Source: Gordonia hydrophobica NBRC 16057 (GTDB taxonomy: Bacteria; Actinomycetota; Actinomycetes; Mycobacteriales; Mycobacteriaceae). From it: 64,000 nt of DNA. Location: NCBI RefSeq assembly GCF_001592365.1, contig NZ_BCWU01000011.1:1-64000 (forward strand), written 5' to 3'. Numbering within the stretch: position 1 is the first letter of the stretch; every line of letters begins with the position of its first letter. Both the position numbers and the translations under genes were made by a program. Below, piece after piece: positions 1 to 8,391 of the stretch. Below the pieces are notes generated by a model, which saw only the letters and a program-made list of their open reading frames with translations, made no database searches and was not told the origin of the DNA.

Positions 1-525
1 GGCCACCGAACCGTTGGTGATCCACATCTTGGCGCCGTTCAGAATCCAGTCGCCGCCGTCGCGCACCGCCCGGGTCCGCATCCCGCCCGGATCCGAACCG
101 AAGTCGGGCTCGGTCAGACCGAAACAGCCGATCGCCTCCCCCGCCGCCATCCGCGGCAGCCACTCCTGCTTCTGCTCCTCGCTACCCCAGTGATGGATCG
201 CGAACATCGCCAACGACCCCTGCACCGACACCAACGAACGAATACCGGAATCGATCGCCTCCAACTCCAAGCACGCCAGCCCGTAGTCGACCGCGCTCAT
301 CCCCGCACAGCCGTACCCCTCCAGATGCATCCCCAGGACACCCAGACCACCGAGTTGCTTCGCCAACTCCTTCGCCGGAATCCGCGCCTCCTCAAACCAC
401 TCCGCAACATGCGGACGGATCTTCTCCTCACCGAACTTGCGAACAGTGTCACGAATCTGCCGCTCCTCATCAGTGAGGAGCGAATCGAGCGCAAAGAGCT
501 CGGTGACGGTACGGGTATCGGCCAT
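1..525 (-). CDS. Acyl-CoA dehydrogenase, glutaryl-CoA dehydrogenase-like (partial, N-terminal part)
   Basis: Only the first 175 codons lie in the window; the gene runs off the left edge. The protein begins MADTRTVTELFALDSLLTDE and contains the FAD/substrate segment GCFGLTEPDFGSDPGGM followed by WILNGAKMWITNGS, typical of the middle beta-domain of acyl-CoA dehydrogenases. The FGLTEPDFGSDP wording is most like glutaryl-CoA dehydrogenases (flavoprotein oxidation and decarboxylation of glutaryl-CoA to crotonyl-CoA), but short- or branched-chain acyl-CoA substrates remain possible because the catalytic Glu region is outside the window. Start ATG chosen at 525; no in-frame stop precedes the left edge. 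It is divergent from the LacI pair, and the two palindromes at 579-602 lie just upstream, so LacI control is plausible but unproven. Confidence 0.88.
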   Translation of the reverse strand, partial: MADTRTVTELFALDSLLTDEERQIRDTVRKFGEEKIRPHVAEWFEEARIPAKELAKQLGGLGVLGMHLEGYGCAGMSAVDYGLACLELEAIDSGIRSLVSVQGSLAMFAIHHWGSEEQKQEWLPRMAAGEAIGCFGLTEPDFGSDPGGMRTRAVRDGGDWILNGAKMWITNGSVA

Positions 526-578
526 GTCGATTCCTTATCTCGGGGCAGTTGGTCGAATCACGATCATCCACTCGGTGT

Positions 579-602
579 GCAATGCATTGCGCAATCGATT
601 GC
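579..602. promoter_or_regulatory. Two abutting 12-bp palindromes, candidate LacI-family operators
   Basis: GCAATGCATTGC (579-590) and GCAATCGATTGC (591-602) are each perfect palindromes and lie directly end to end in the 196-bp gap between the divergent acyl-CoA dehydrogenase and the first lacI-type gene. The second has the central CG and AATCGATT core typical of LacI/PurR-family operators. Inference: autoregulatory and divergent control by one or both LacI proteins. Confidence 0.6.
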
Positions 603-721
603 ATCGTGATGGAATGAGAGTATCCAGAGCCGATGCGTCACGTCAACACCGTGATCGGACCCGACCACCACAGCGATAGGCTGACACCCAGATCTGCCGC
701 CCACTTCACGAAGGACGCCTC

Positions 722-1780
722 GTGCCCGAAGCCGAATCCGGTTCGACCAACCGCCGTCGAGCACCGACGCTGCGTGAGGTCGCCGAGCGCGCAGGCGTCC
801 ACCTGTCCACGGTCTCGCGGGTGCTGCGCGAAACCGAGCCACCGGATGGTTGGTCGCCGACCGCTCTCCGCGTCCGCGAGGTCGCCGACGAGCTCGGGTA
901 CGCCCCGAACCCCTGGGCGGCCAGTCTGCGAACCCGCCGCACCGACACCATCGGCGTGGTGATGCCGCGCTTGACCGACACAGTGATGGCGACGATGTTC
1001 GAGGGCATTGAACATGCAGCGACGGAGGCGGGCTACTCGGTGCTGCTGACCAGTCCCCCGGACACCGTCAGCGCCCAGCAACGGTCCATCGAGTTCCTGC
1101 GCAGTCGCCAAGTGGACGGGCTGCTGCTGACCAGTCTGCACCGGGATGCCGATGCCTTCCTCGACTCGCTGCGCCTGCAGAACACTCGGGTCCTGCTGAT
1201 GAACCGCCATGCCGACAGTCGGGTCCCGGCCATCACCGGAGACGACCGACGCGGCGGACGACTGGCCGCCGAGCATCTCGTCGCACTCGGCCACCGTGAG
1301 ATCGGGGTGATCGCCGGACCGCAGCACGCGACCACCGCGGCCGACCGGGTCGCGGGGTTCGCCGAGGTGCTCGCCGAGGCGGGGATTCCGCTGCCCGCCG
1401 AACGCATCCGCTATTCGGGTTTCGAAGTCGACGGCGGACTCGACGCTGCACGGGCACTTCTCGATCGTCCGGACCGGGTGACGGCCGTGTTCTCGGTCAA
1501 CGACACCGCAGCGATCGGCGTCCTCGGCGTCGCCCGCGATCTCGGTCTGCGCATCCCCGACGATCTCTCGCTGGTGGGCTACAACGACATCCCGCTGGTC
1601 GCCCAGCTTCCGGTCCCGCTGACCACGATTCACAGTCACGCCGGACTCATCGGTCAGACCGCGGTTCACCGCATGATCGAGTTGATCGAAGGGAAGCCCG
1701 TCGCCTCCGAGCGGGTGCCCGTCGAGCTCATCGTGCGGGCGTCGACGGCGCCACCCTCCACCTCCAGGCCTGCGCCATGA
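722..1780 (+). CDS. LacI-family transcriptional regulator (first of tandem pair)
   Basis: A 352-aa protein with an N-terminal LacI helix-turn-helix (TLREVAERAGVHLSTVSRVL, about residues 15-35), a hinge-helix region (LGYAPNPWAASLRTRRT) and a C-terminal periplasmic-binding-protein-like effector domain containing GDDRRGG and the late VGYNDIPLVAQLPVPLTT motif. GTG start at 722 is preceded by GAAGGA. It overlaps the next gene by 4 bases (ATGA), so the two are co-transcribed and probably translationally coupled. The downstream protein is a clear paralogue with the same recognition-helix core (STVSRVLR), so both may bind the same operators or form mixed dimers. Effector unknown; the convergent amidohydrolase/MFS/SDR cluster is the likely target. 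Confidence 0.92.
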   Translation: MPEAESGSTNRRRAPTLREVAERAGVHLSTVSRVLRETEPPDGWSPTALRVREVADELGYAPNPWAASLRTRRTDTIGVVMPRLTDTVMATMFEGIEHAATEAGYSVLLTSPPDTVSAQQRSIEFLRSRQVDGLLLTSLHRDADAFLDSLRLQNTRVLLMNRHADSRVPAITGDDRRGGRLAAEHLVALGHREIGVIAGPQHATTAADRVAGFAEVLAEAGIPLPAERIRYSGFEVDGGLDAARALLDRPDRVTAVFSVNDTAAIGVLGVARDLGLRIPDDLSLVGYNDIPLVAQLPVPLTTIHSHAGLIGQTAVHRMIELIEGKPVASERVPVELIVRASTAPPSTSRPAP

Positions 1781-2820
1781 CCGGGCCCCAGCGTGCTCCT
1801 CGCCCGCCGACGATGAAAGAGATCGCCGAGCGTGCAGGCGTTCACACCTCGACCGTCTCGCGTGTCCTGCGCCAGACCGAGCCGGTCGACGGCTGGTCGG
1901 AGGCGGCACGACGCATCCACGAGGTGGCCGCCGAGCTCGGTTACCGGCCGAACCCGTGGGCGGCGAGCCTGCGCACCCGGCGTACGACGACGATCGGCGC
2001 GGTGATGCCGCGTCTGACGGACGGTGTGGTCGCGACCATCTACCAGGGCGCCGAGCAGGCCGCGCGGGCAGCCGGCTACTCGTTGCTGCTCAGCAGTCCG
2101 CCCGATGACCCGGCAGAACAGCGTGCCGCCATCGATCTGTTGGCGGGGCGCCAGGTGGACGGACTGCTGCTCTCAAGCTTGCACAGCCCCGCCGCGGACT
2201 ACGTCGCCGACCTCGGCCTGTCGATGCCGATGGTGACGCTGAACCGGCACGCCGACGCGAAGTTGCCGCACGCGGGAGGCGACGATCATCGCGGCGGTCT
2301 CCTCGCCGGCCGGCACTTGTTGGCCTGCGGCTATCGGCGGCTCGCGGTGATCGGCGGACCCGAGCACGCCACCACTGGACGCGACCGCCTCAACGGCTTC
2401 CTCGCAGCGATGGCCGAGGCAGGCGTCGCCGTCTCCCCCGACCGCGTCACCCACGCCTCGTTCGACGTGTCCGGTGGCATCGAGGCGGCGACGCGCCTGT
2501 TCGACAATCCCGACCGCCCCGACGCCGTCTTCGCGGTCAGCGACTCGATCGCCATCGGCGTGCTCGGTGTGGCCAGAGATCGCGGCCTGTCGATTCCCGA
2601 CGAACTCGGCGTGGTCGGCTACAACGACATCCCGTTCGCAGCCCAGCTGCCCGTCCCGTTGACCACGGTGATCACCCCGGCTCACGCCATCGGCGCCGCA
2701 GGCGTCCAACTTCTCCTGGCCCTGATCGACCATCCCGACACCGTGCCCGAGGACACGATCCTGCCGGTGACACTCGCCGCGCGCGGATCAACCCGCACGG
2801 TGACGGCGGACGCGCGCTGA
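1777..2820 (+). CDS. LacI-family transcriptional regulator (second of tandem pair)
   Basis: A 347-aa paralogue of the preceding gene, similar along the whole length: HTH TMKEIAERAGVHTSTVSRVL, hinge NPWAASLRTRRTTTIG, and effector-domain signature VGYNDIPFAAQLPVPLTT. The ATG lies inside the stop region of the first gene (ATGA overlap). Retention of nearly identical DNA-binding helices but divergent ligand-pocket residues suggests duplication followed by a change in effector response. The gene ends 10 bases before a strong hairpin (2831-2859). Confidence 0.92.
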   Translation: MTGPQRAPRPPTMKEIAERAGVHTSTVSRVLRQTEPVDGWSEAARRIHEVAAELGYRPNPWAASLRTRRTTTIGAVMPRLTDGVVATIYQGAEQAARAAGYSLLLSSPPDDPAEQRAAIDLLAGRQVDGLLLSSLHSPAADYVADLGLSMPMVTLNRHADAKLPHAGGDDHRGGLLAGRHLLACGYRRLAVIGGPEHATTGRDRLNGFLAAMAEAGVAVSPDRVTHASFDVSGGIEAATRLFDNPDRPDAVFAVSDSIAIGVLGVARDRGLSIPDELGVVGYNDIPFAAQLPVPLTTVITPAHAIGAAGVQLLLALIDHPDTVPEDTILPVTLAARGSTRTVTADAR

Positions 2821-2830
2821 ACCGGCGGAA

Positions 2831-2859
2831 GCCGCCCCGGGAGGAGTTCCCGGGGCGGC
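2831..2859. terminator. Bidirectional hairpin terminator between convergent genes
   Basis: A perfect 12-bp stem (GCCGCCCCGGGA / TCCCGGGGCGGC) with a 5-base loop GGAGT. It lies between the ends of the second lacI-type gene (2820, plus) and the SDR gene (2885, minus). No U-tract is present, as is common in high-GC actinobacteria. Confidence 0.7.
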
Positions 2860-2884
2860 CGCCCGTGTGGTCCGCACGATCGGA

Positions 2885-3631
2885 CTACGGCATCACATCG
2901 CCGGAGTTCGGTCCCAGCACCTGCCCCACGTACAGGTTGCCGCCGGGTTCGGAGGCCAGCAGCACGGCCGTGGGCGCGATCTCTTCGACGGTGCCGAACC
3001 GCCGCAGCGGCAACTCAGCCTGCTTCGCCGCGCGCCACTCCTCGGTGATCCCGGCCAGGAGCGGAGTCTCCACCGGTCCGGGCGCGATCGCGTTGACCAG
3101 CACTCCATGCGGTGCCATCTCGCGCGCGAGGGCTTTGGTGAGGCCGATGACCCCGGCCTTCGCCGCGCTGTAGTGCACCAGCGACTCGCCGCCTTTGATG
3201 CCCAACTGGCTGGCGATGTTGATGATCCGACCGGAGCCCTGCGCCACCATGTGCGGCGTGGCCCAGCGACAGCTCAGGAACACACTGGTCAGGTCTACCG
3301 AGATCATCTGGTGCCAGAGCGCCGGGTCCATGTCGATCAGCGGCGCCTCGGTCAGCATCCCCGCCGCGTTCACCAGGATGTCGAGGCGGCCGAGTTCGGC
3401 GACGCAGTCGTCGATCACGGTCTTCGTGGCGTCGGAGTCGGTCACGTCGACCACCGCGGTCCGCACCTGGACGCCCTGCGCCTCGCATCGTGCCCGCGTC
3501 GTCTCGAGGGCGTCACCGTTCAGATCGGCAAGCACCAGGTGCGCACCGCTGTCGGCGTAGGCCTGGGCGATGGCCGCCCCGATGCCGCTGCCTGCGCCCG
3601 TGATCAGCGCGATCTTGTCTTTCAGAAGCAT
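2885..3631 (-). CDS. SDR-family NAD(P)-dependent oxidoreductase
   Basis: A 248-aa classical short-chain dehydrogenase. The Rossmann glycine motif is GAGSGIG (about residues 12-18), followed by NAAG, the catalytic Ser in NIASQLG and YSAAK (YxxxK). The start chosen is ATG 3631 (MLLKDKIALITG) because AAAGGA lies 8 bases upstream; a longer in-frame extension has no family similarity. It is the last gene of the minus-strand cluster, 26 bases after the preceding SDR. The likely role is oxidation of a hydroxy acid or alcohol intermediate of the substrate handled by the cluster; the actual substrate cannot be read from sequence. Confidence 0.9.
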   Translation of the reverse strand: MLLKDKIALITGAGSGIGAAIAQAYADSGAHLVLADLNGDALETTRARCEAQGVQVRTAVVDVTDSDATKTVIDDCVAELGRLDILVNAAGMLTEAPLIDMDPALWHQMISVDLTSVFLSCRWATPHMVAQGSGRIINIASQLGIKGGESLVHYSAAKAGVIGLTKALAREMAPHGVLVNAIAPGPVETPLLAGITEEWRAAKQAELPLRRFGTVEEIAPTAVLLASEPGGNLYVGQVLGPNSGDVMP

Positions 3632-3657
3632 GTCGGGAGATCCTTTCTTAGGGTCGG

Positions 3658-4470
3658 TCATTCGGGCCAGCGGACGGTGAGCCCGCCGTCGACGATCACC
3701 TGCTGACCGGTCAGATAGACCGAGTCGTCGGAGGTGAGGAAACGGATGACTCGGGCCACGTCGTCGGCCCGCCCGACGCGCCCGGCGGGGATGCCCGCGA
3801 CGGCCGCGGCCAGTCCCTCGGCCCCGAGGGAGTTGTCGGCGTCGAGCGACTGCGGGGTCTCGATGAGTCCCGGGATGACGGCATTCACCCGAATGCCGCG
3901 GGGTGCGAGCTCGGTCGCCAGTGATCGGCACAGCCCGGCCTGGCCGGACTTGGCTGCCGCATAGTGCGCGTGGTCGTCCCAGCCGTAGACGCCGCCGGCG
4001 ATCGAGGAGATCGCCACCATCGCACCACCGGTGGTCATCCGCTGGGCGGTCGACCGGAACAGTCGGACCACGCCGGTGAGATCGACGTCGAGCATGTCGG
4101 CCCAGCGCTGGTCGGTCATCTCCGACAGGGAGCTGCGACGCAGGATCCCGGCGGCGGCGACCGCGATGTCGAGGCGCCCGAACGCGTCGATCGCCGTCTG
4201 CGCGAGCGCTTCCACCTGCTCGCTGCTGCGGACGTCGACTGCCACCGCCACGCAGCGGCGCCCTTCTGCGACGACGGCGTCGACGGTCTCGGAGACATCG
4301 TGCGGATCGCCCGGGTAGTAGCCGACGACGGTGTCGGCGCCGGCACGGGCGTAGGCGACGGCCAGTGCCCGACCGATGCCACTCGCACCACCGGTGATGA
4401 CGGCGACCTTGCCGTCGAGTCCGTCGTCGCGGTGTAGTTCAGAACGGTGCGGTTCAGAGTTGGTTGTCAT
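3658..4470 (-). CDS. SDR-family NAD(P)-dependent oxidoreductase
   Basis: A 270-aa short-chain dehydrogenase with the cofactor motif GGASGIGRA, acidic cofactor loop, AAAG, catalytic Ser in AISSIAGG, YAAAK and C-terminal TGQQVIVDGG. The start is placed at ATG 4470 (MTTNSEP) because GGGAGAAG lies just upstream; a 12-residue longer form is possible. It sits between the MFS transporter (32-base gap) and the last SDR (26-base gap), so the three are very likely one operon. The two SDRs are not close paralogues, which suggests two different oxidation or reduction steps in the same pathway. Confidence 0.9.
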   Translation of the reverse strand: MTTNSEPHRSELHRDDGLDGKVAVITGGASGIGRALAVAYARAGADTVVGYYPGDPHDVSETVDAVVAEGRRCVAVAVDVRSSEQVEALAQTAIDAFGRLDIAVAAAGILRRSSLSEMTDQRWADMLDVDLTGVVRLFRSTAQRMTTGGAMVAISSIAGGVYGWDDHAHYAAAKSGQAGLCRSLATELAPRGIRVNAVIPGLIETPQSLDADNSLGAEGLAAAVAGIPAGRVGRADDVARVIRFLTSDDSVYLTGQQVIVDGGLTVRWPE

Positions 4471-4502
4471 TGCTTCTCCCAGATTGGTCTCGAGTCGAGC
4501 GG

Positions 4503-5864
4503 TCACTGTTCCGGATTCCGCGCGCCAAGCATCAGCACGCCGGAGATGAAGATGCCCAGGGCACCGGCGACGAAGGCCGCCGTGGTCACGGGCAAGCCTG
4601 CCGCCATCACCGCGGTGAGCACGCCGCTGCCGGCGATGGCACCCAGCGGTCCCATCACGTGCGCTGTGTTGGAGCCGATGCCGCGCACACGAGCCGGGAA
4701 CGATTCACCCATGTAGAAGACCATCGCGGCGTAGGGCCCGAGCAGGAAGAACAGTCCGATGGCGTACATCGTGATCACGAATCCAGCGGAGTCGGGACCG
4801 AACAGCATCGCGCTCATCGCGAGACCGCCGACCGTCCAGCCGATCATGATCGTGGTGCGACGGCCGATTCGATCGCCGAGCCAGCCGTGAAACAGGTAGC
4901 CCAGGAAGCCTGCACCATTGGCCAGGATCAAGATCACCAGCGCATTGGAGAACGAGACGCCCTTGCCGTCGGTGAGGATCGTGGTGCCCAAGACGGAGAA
5001 CACCTGGATGCCCATCCAGTTCAGCAGCCAGGCCCCGGAGAGACAGACGGTGTGGCGCCGCAGATCCGGCTCGAAGAGCTGACGCAGGCCGGACTCGTCG
5101 TCGCGGCTGACGTCGAGATCGTAGAGTTCGGCGAGCGTGGCGGCCTCGGCCTCGCGACCTTCGGCGCGCAGTTCCCGGCTGCGACGCAGTGCGACGAACG
5201 ACGGCGACTCGAACAGGCGACGACCCAGGATCACGATCGCGATGGCCGGGAAGGTGGCGATCAAGAAGACCCAGCGCCAGCTCACGAGGGGTAGCAGTAC
5301 CGCGGCGAACGCCGACGCCAGCAGCGCGCCGACCGGCCATCCACTCTGGACCAGGCTGTATCGGAAGCCCCGCTTCGCCTCCTTGCCGTACATCTCGTTG
5401 AGGTAGACGCCGTTGACGACCTCCTCTGAGTAGCCGAGCCCGGACAGCGAGCGCACGCCGATCAGCGACAGCGCGCCGACCACCCCCGCGGTCAACCCGG
5501 AGGCCAGGGCTGCACCGGCGGTCGTGATGATCAGTGCCGGCTTGCGGCCGTATCGGTCCAAGAGCGGTCCGACAGCCAGCGACACGATGAAGGTGCCTGC
5601 CGTGACCCAGGTCGCGATGGCGGTCGCATACGACGCGGACCAGCCGAACTCGTCGGCGATCTTGGGCAGCAGGGTGCCGAAGAGGACGAAGTCGTACACC
5701 GAGAAGACCCACGCCAGGAAGCACACGACCGAGGTGACGCGGATGACGCGTGGACTGATGGTCGGCGGTCCTTGGAGGAGCAGCTCGTCGGAGGGCCGGG
5801 CATTGCGCGGCCACACGTGGTCGATGTCCGGCGGCCGTGATGCGACGGAGTCGGAGACGTTCAT
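4503..5864 (-). CDS. MFS transporter, metabolite:H+ symporter type
   Basis: A 453-aa polytopic membrane protein with about 12 hydrophobic segments and the MFS signature loop between helices 2 and 3 (GPLLDRYGRKPALI), repeated in the second half (GWLGDRIGRRTTIM). The helix 4-5 loop and ESPSFVALRR region resemble organic-acid and sugar-acid symporters (aromatic acid:H+ symporter or sialate-transporter type). ATG 5864 is preceded by AAAAGGA; the upstream ORF extension is not needed. Located within the amidohydrolase/SDR cluster, it presumably imports the cluster substrate, most simply a carboxylated compound; this is inference. Confidence 0.88.
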   Translation of the reverse strand: MNVSDSVASRPPDIDHVWPRNARPSDELLLQGPPTISPRVIRVTSVVCFLAWVFSVYDFVLFGTLLPKIADEFGWSASYATAIATWVTAGTFIVSLAVGPLLDRYGRKPALIITTAGAALASGLTAGVVGALSLIGVRSLSGLGYSEEVVNGVYLNEMYGKEAKRGFRYSLVQSGWPVGALLASAFAAVLLPLVSWRWVFLIATFPAIAIVILGRRLFESPSFVALRRSRELRAEGREAEAATLAELYDLDVSRDDESGLRQLFEPDLRRHTVCLSGAWLLNWMGIQVFSVLGTTILTDGKGVSFSNALVILILANGAGFLGYLFHGWLGDRIGRRTTIMIGWTVGGLAMSAMLFGPDSAGFVITMYAIGLFFLLGPYAAMVFYMGESFPARVRGIGSNTAHVMGPLGAIAGSGVLTAVMAAGLPVTTAAFVAGALGIFISGVLMLGARNPEQ

Positions 5865-6013
5865 GAGGATTCCTTTTGACGGGCCCGAGTTCGGGCATGG
5901 GGGAACCGTCCGGCGGGGCACAGCGAGCCGGACTGGAGTCGATGATCAGACGATGAGGTCGGGGCGGAAGGTGGTTGGGAGGCCGCGGTGGAACGGAGTC
6001 GGTCGCGCCGGTG

Positions 6014-7036
6014 TCAGGCCCGGATCGGGCCGCTCGTCGAGCTGACCGCGGCGAAGGTCTCAGCGATCGCGTCAGTGTCCTGACCGGCGGCGAGGCACAG
6101 CATGAGCAGGAGTCGAGCCTTGAGTCCGTCGAGCGCTCCGGCCCGGATCAGCCCCAGTTCGAGCAGTTCGATCTCGGAACCGGCGAAGCGGTAGGTCTGG
6201 GTGAGCACCTCGCCCGATCCGGTTCGCGAGGCCAGCACGACCGGCATCGCGGCGGCCAGTTCGGCGACGGCGGGCAGTGCTGCGACCGGAACGTGGCCAC
6301 CGCCGAACGCCTCGATCACGACACCGTGATAGCCGAGGTCGGCTAGGGTTCCCAGGATGCGGCCGTCGTCGTCGAGGCCCAGCCGGATCAGTGCGACGGG
6401 TGACACCGCGACGTCGTCGGGAACGTCGACGCCGGATCGGCTCGACGGCCGCAGCGGGACCACGGGCCGCCCTTCGGAGACCCAACCGATCGGGCCCAGG
6501 CCCGGCGAGACGAAGGTCGACGGACTCGACGTGTGGCTCTTGTGCACGTATCGCGCCGCGTGGATCTCGTCACCGAGACAGACCGTCACACCGGTGCCGA
6601 CCGCCTGGGCCGATGCAGCGACCTGAACCGCGCTGAGCAGATTGGCAGGTCCGTCCGCCCCCGGCAGCGACGGATTTCGCATGGCCCCCGTGTACACGAT
6701 CGGCTCCTCGCCGGACCACAACAGGTCCATCACGAACGCGGTCTCCTCGATGCTGTCGGTGCCCTGAGTGACCACGGCACCCACGGCCCCGTCGGCGACG
6801 GAGTCCGCGATGGCGTTCCGCAGCCGCACCAGGTCGGCGATGGTGATCTCGGGTGACGGGGTGAGTAGGAGCTGGTGCGCACGGACCTCGGCGACCTGGT
6901 CGAGGCCGTCGACCGAATCTGCGATGTCTTGCGCGGTCAATGTCGGTACCGCTCCGTCGTCGTTGCCGCGAACACTGGCGATGGTTCCACCGAAGGCGAA
7001 ATAGTCGATACGAGGCAGGGCGGGTGATGCGGTCAC
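6014..7036 (-). CDS. Asparaginase/glutaminase-family amidohydrolase
   Basis: A 340-aa protein of the L-asparaginase fold. The first active-site threonine motif is FGGTIASV (about residues 14-21) and the second is VVTQGTDSIEETAF, which replaces the canonical HGTDTMEET. The usual HG is TQG here and D-T is D-S, so substrate choice may differ from asparagine. No export signal is present, so it is cytoplasmic. GTG start at 7036 begins VTASPALPRID; longer forms lack support. Neighbours are a NodB-fold amidohydrolase, a metallochaperone GTPase and an MFS transporter. In that context it may hydrolyse a half-amide or amino-acid amide released by the upstream enzyme (inference). Ordinary asparaginase activity is the default alternative. 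Confidence 0.85.
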   Translation of the reverse strand: MTASPALPRIDYFAFGGTIASVRGNDDGAVPTLTAQDIADSVDGLDQVAEVRAHQLLLTPSPEITIADLVRLRNAIADSVADGAVGAVVTQGTDSIEETAFVMDLLWSGEEPIVYTGAMRNPSLPGADGPANLLSAVQVAASAQAVGTGVTVCLGDEIHAARYVHKSHTSSPSTFVSPGLGPIGWVSEGRPVVPLRPSSRSGVDVPDDVAVSPVALIRLGLDDDGRILGTLADLGYHGVVIEAFGGGHVPVAALPAVAELAAAMPVVLASRTGSGEVLTQTYRFAGSEIELLELGLIRAGALDGLKARLLLMLCLAAGQDTDAIAETFAAVSSTSGPIRA

Positions 7037-7104
7037 GATGGGGCTTTCTGTGTGGTGAGGTGGTGGACGGCGGGGCTGCGGCGCAGGTCCGATGTCCGTC
7101 CGGG

Positions 7105-8058
7105 TCAGGATTCCGCCGAGAGTGCTCGGCGGTGGGCGTCCCACGACGCACGCACGGTCGCGGGATCGAGGTCACGAACAACGAAGAGCAGTCCGTGGTC
7201 TTCGTCGTCATCGGCGGCGGCGTCGAGCACGGTCGGGAGGCCGATGGTGCCGCGCGCCGCGTGCAGGATCACCGGGCCGCGAGGTGTGCGGAGCAGTCCT
7301 TTCAGACGCAGGATCTGGTGCGGGTAGGCCACGACCAACGCGCTGAGCCACAGCGAGAACACCGTCCAATCGACCGTCCCCGACACCGGGATCCACGCCG
7401 ATCGCGGAGTGGACTGCGTCGTCGCCGCAGGGAGCGGGACTGCATCGGCGGGATGGAACGCCGGGATGGGAGGTGGGCGACCGAAAGCACTCACCTCGAG
7501 CACCGCCCCGGGATTCATCGCCGCGACGGTGGCGAGGACGACGCCGAGCCCGTGGTCGTCGACGAGGTCGGCCTTGGTCACGATGACGGTGTCCGCTTGT
7601 TCGACCTGCTCTCGAGCGAGCGGTTCATGGATCAGGTCCGAGACTCCGCGCGCCGCGTCGACCGTGACGACGACGTCGACGACGGTCACGTTCGAGACGA
7701 GCACGCGATCACGGTCGACGGCCTGCAGAATGCGGGCCGGATCGGCCAAACCGCTGGTCTCCAACACCACCCGGTTCGGACCCGTTCGGGAATGTCTCCG
7801 CTCGCAGAGGTCACGGAGCAGGGCCACCAGCGCGTCCAGTCGATCACAGCACGCGCATCCGCCCAACAGCGTCAGCACGTCGGCTGCGAGATCCGGGGCG
7901 CGTTCGCCGGCGTCGTTGACGATGACGACCGTGTCCGGGTCGCGATACGCACGGTCGAGCAATGTCGTCTTGCCTGAACCGAGAAAGCCACCGATCACGG
8001 TCAACAACATCCGGGAGTCGGTGCGGCCGGCGGCCACGGCGCCGGGCGGCGGGGTCAT
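7105..8058 (-). CDS. G3E-family GTPase (CobW/COG0523), probable metallochaperone
   Basis: A 317-aa P-loop GTPase with Walker A GGFLGSGKTT (residues 23-32), the COG0523 metal-binding motif CACC within LLGGCACCDRL, ETSGLADP and the guanine-specificity motif TKADLVDD. A C-terminal CobW domain follows. Family knowledge: these proteins deliver Zn, Co or Ni to client metalloenzymes. The ATG at 8058 overlaps the preceding 106-aa gene by 4 bases (ATGA), and a metal-dependent NodB-fold hydrolase is two genes upstream, so that hydrolase is the natural client. A shorter start at residue 17 (MLLTVIGG) would also leave a complete G-domain. Confidence 0.88.
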   Translation of the reverse strand: MTPPPGAVAAGRTDSRMLLTVIGGFLGSGKTTLLDRAYRDPDTVVIVNDAGERAPDLAADVLTLLGGCACCDRLDALVALLRDLCERRHSRTGPNRVVLETSGLADPARILQAVDRDRVLVSNVTVVDVVVTVDAARGVSDLIHEPLAREQVEQADTVIVTKADLVDDHGLGVVLATVAAMNPGAVLEVSAFGRPPPIPAFHPADAVPLPAATTQSTPRSAWIPVSGTVDWTVFSLWLSALVVAYPHQILRLKGLLRTPRGPVILHAARGTIGLPTVLDAAADDDEDHGLLFVVRDLDPATVRASWDAHRRALSAES

Positions 8059-8375
8059 CGACCTGACTCCGCGCGCTCCCGGAGTCGTGCGATGAGCAGC
8101 GGATCGAGCGGATCGAACGGCCGCCCGGACAGTTCCGCGACGGCAGGCCACACCGCAGCGAGGTCCGACACCACGCGCGTACGCCCGTCGGCCGTGCTCA
8201 CCGTGTACCCGGTGCCCGCCAAGTCGGCCTCCACGCGCGTCCCGAACCCGGCGAGTTGTGCGGCGAGCACCCGAATGGACGCCGCCCGAGCCCGGCGTCG
8301 TGCACCGGCGTCGTCGGGCACGCCGACCGCGCACCACGCAGGCGGCGGGACCGGCGTTCCACACATCCCACACAT
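8055..8375 (-). CDS. Small Cys-containing protein of unknown function
   Basis: A 106-aa protein with three cysteines in the first 15 residues (C2, C5, C15; MCGMCG...WC), then an alpha-helical stretch and a C-terminal segment rich in DPLLIARLRE. I do not recognise a family. The N-terminal CxxC suggests zinc or iron binding, although a four-Cys zinc site is not complete. It lies 16 bases after the NodB-fold hydrolase gene and overlaps the G3E GTPase gene by 4 bases, so it is part of the same transcript and may be a metal-relay partner or small subunit of the hydrolase. Function inferred from position only. Confidence 0.75.
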   Translation of the reverse strand: MCGMCGTPVPPPAWCAVGVPDDAGARRRARAASIRVLAAQLAGFGTRVEADLAGTGYTVSTADGRTRVVSDLAAVWPAVAELSGRPFDPLDPLLIARLRERAESGR

Positions 8376-8391
8376 CAGAGTCCTCCGACGA

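Noticed and set aside
638-1909. Long minus-strand open frame (423 codons) opposite the LacI gene
   Set aside because: It is the antisense shadow of a well-supported LacI-family gene, and its translation has no domain signature and the Arg/Gly/His-rich composition of high-GC shadow frames.
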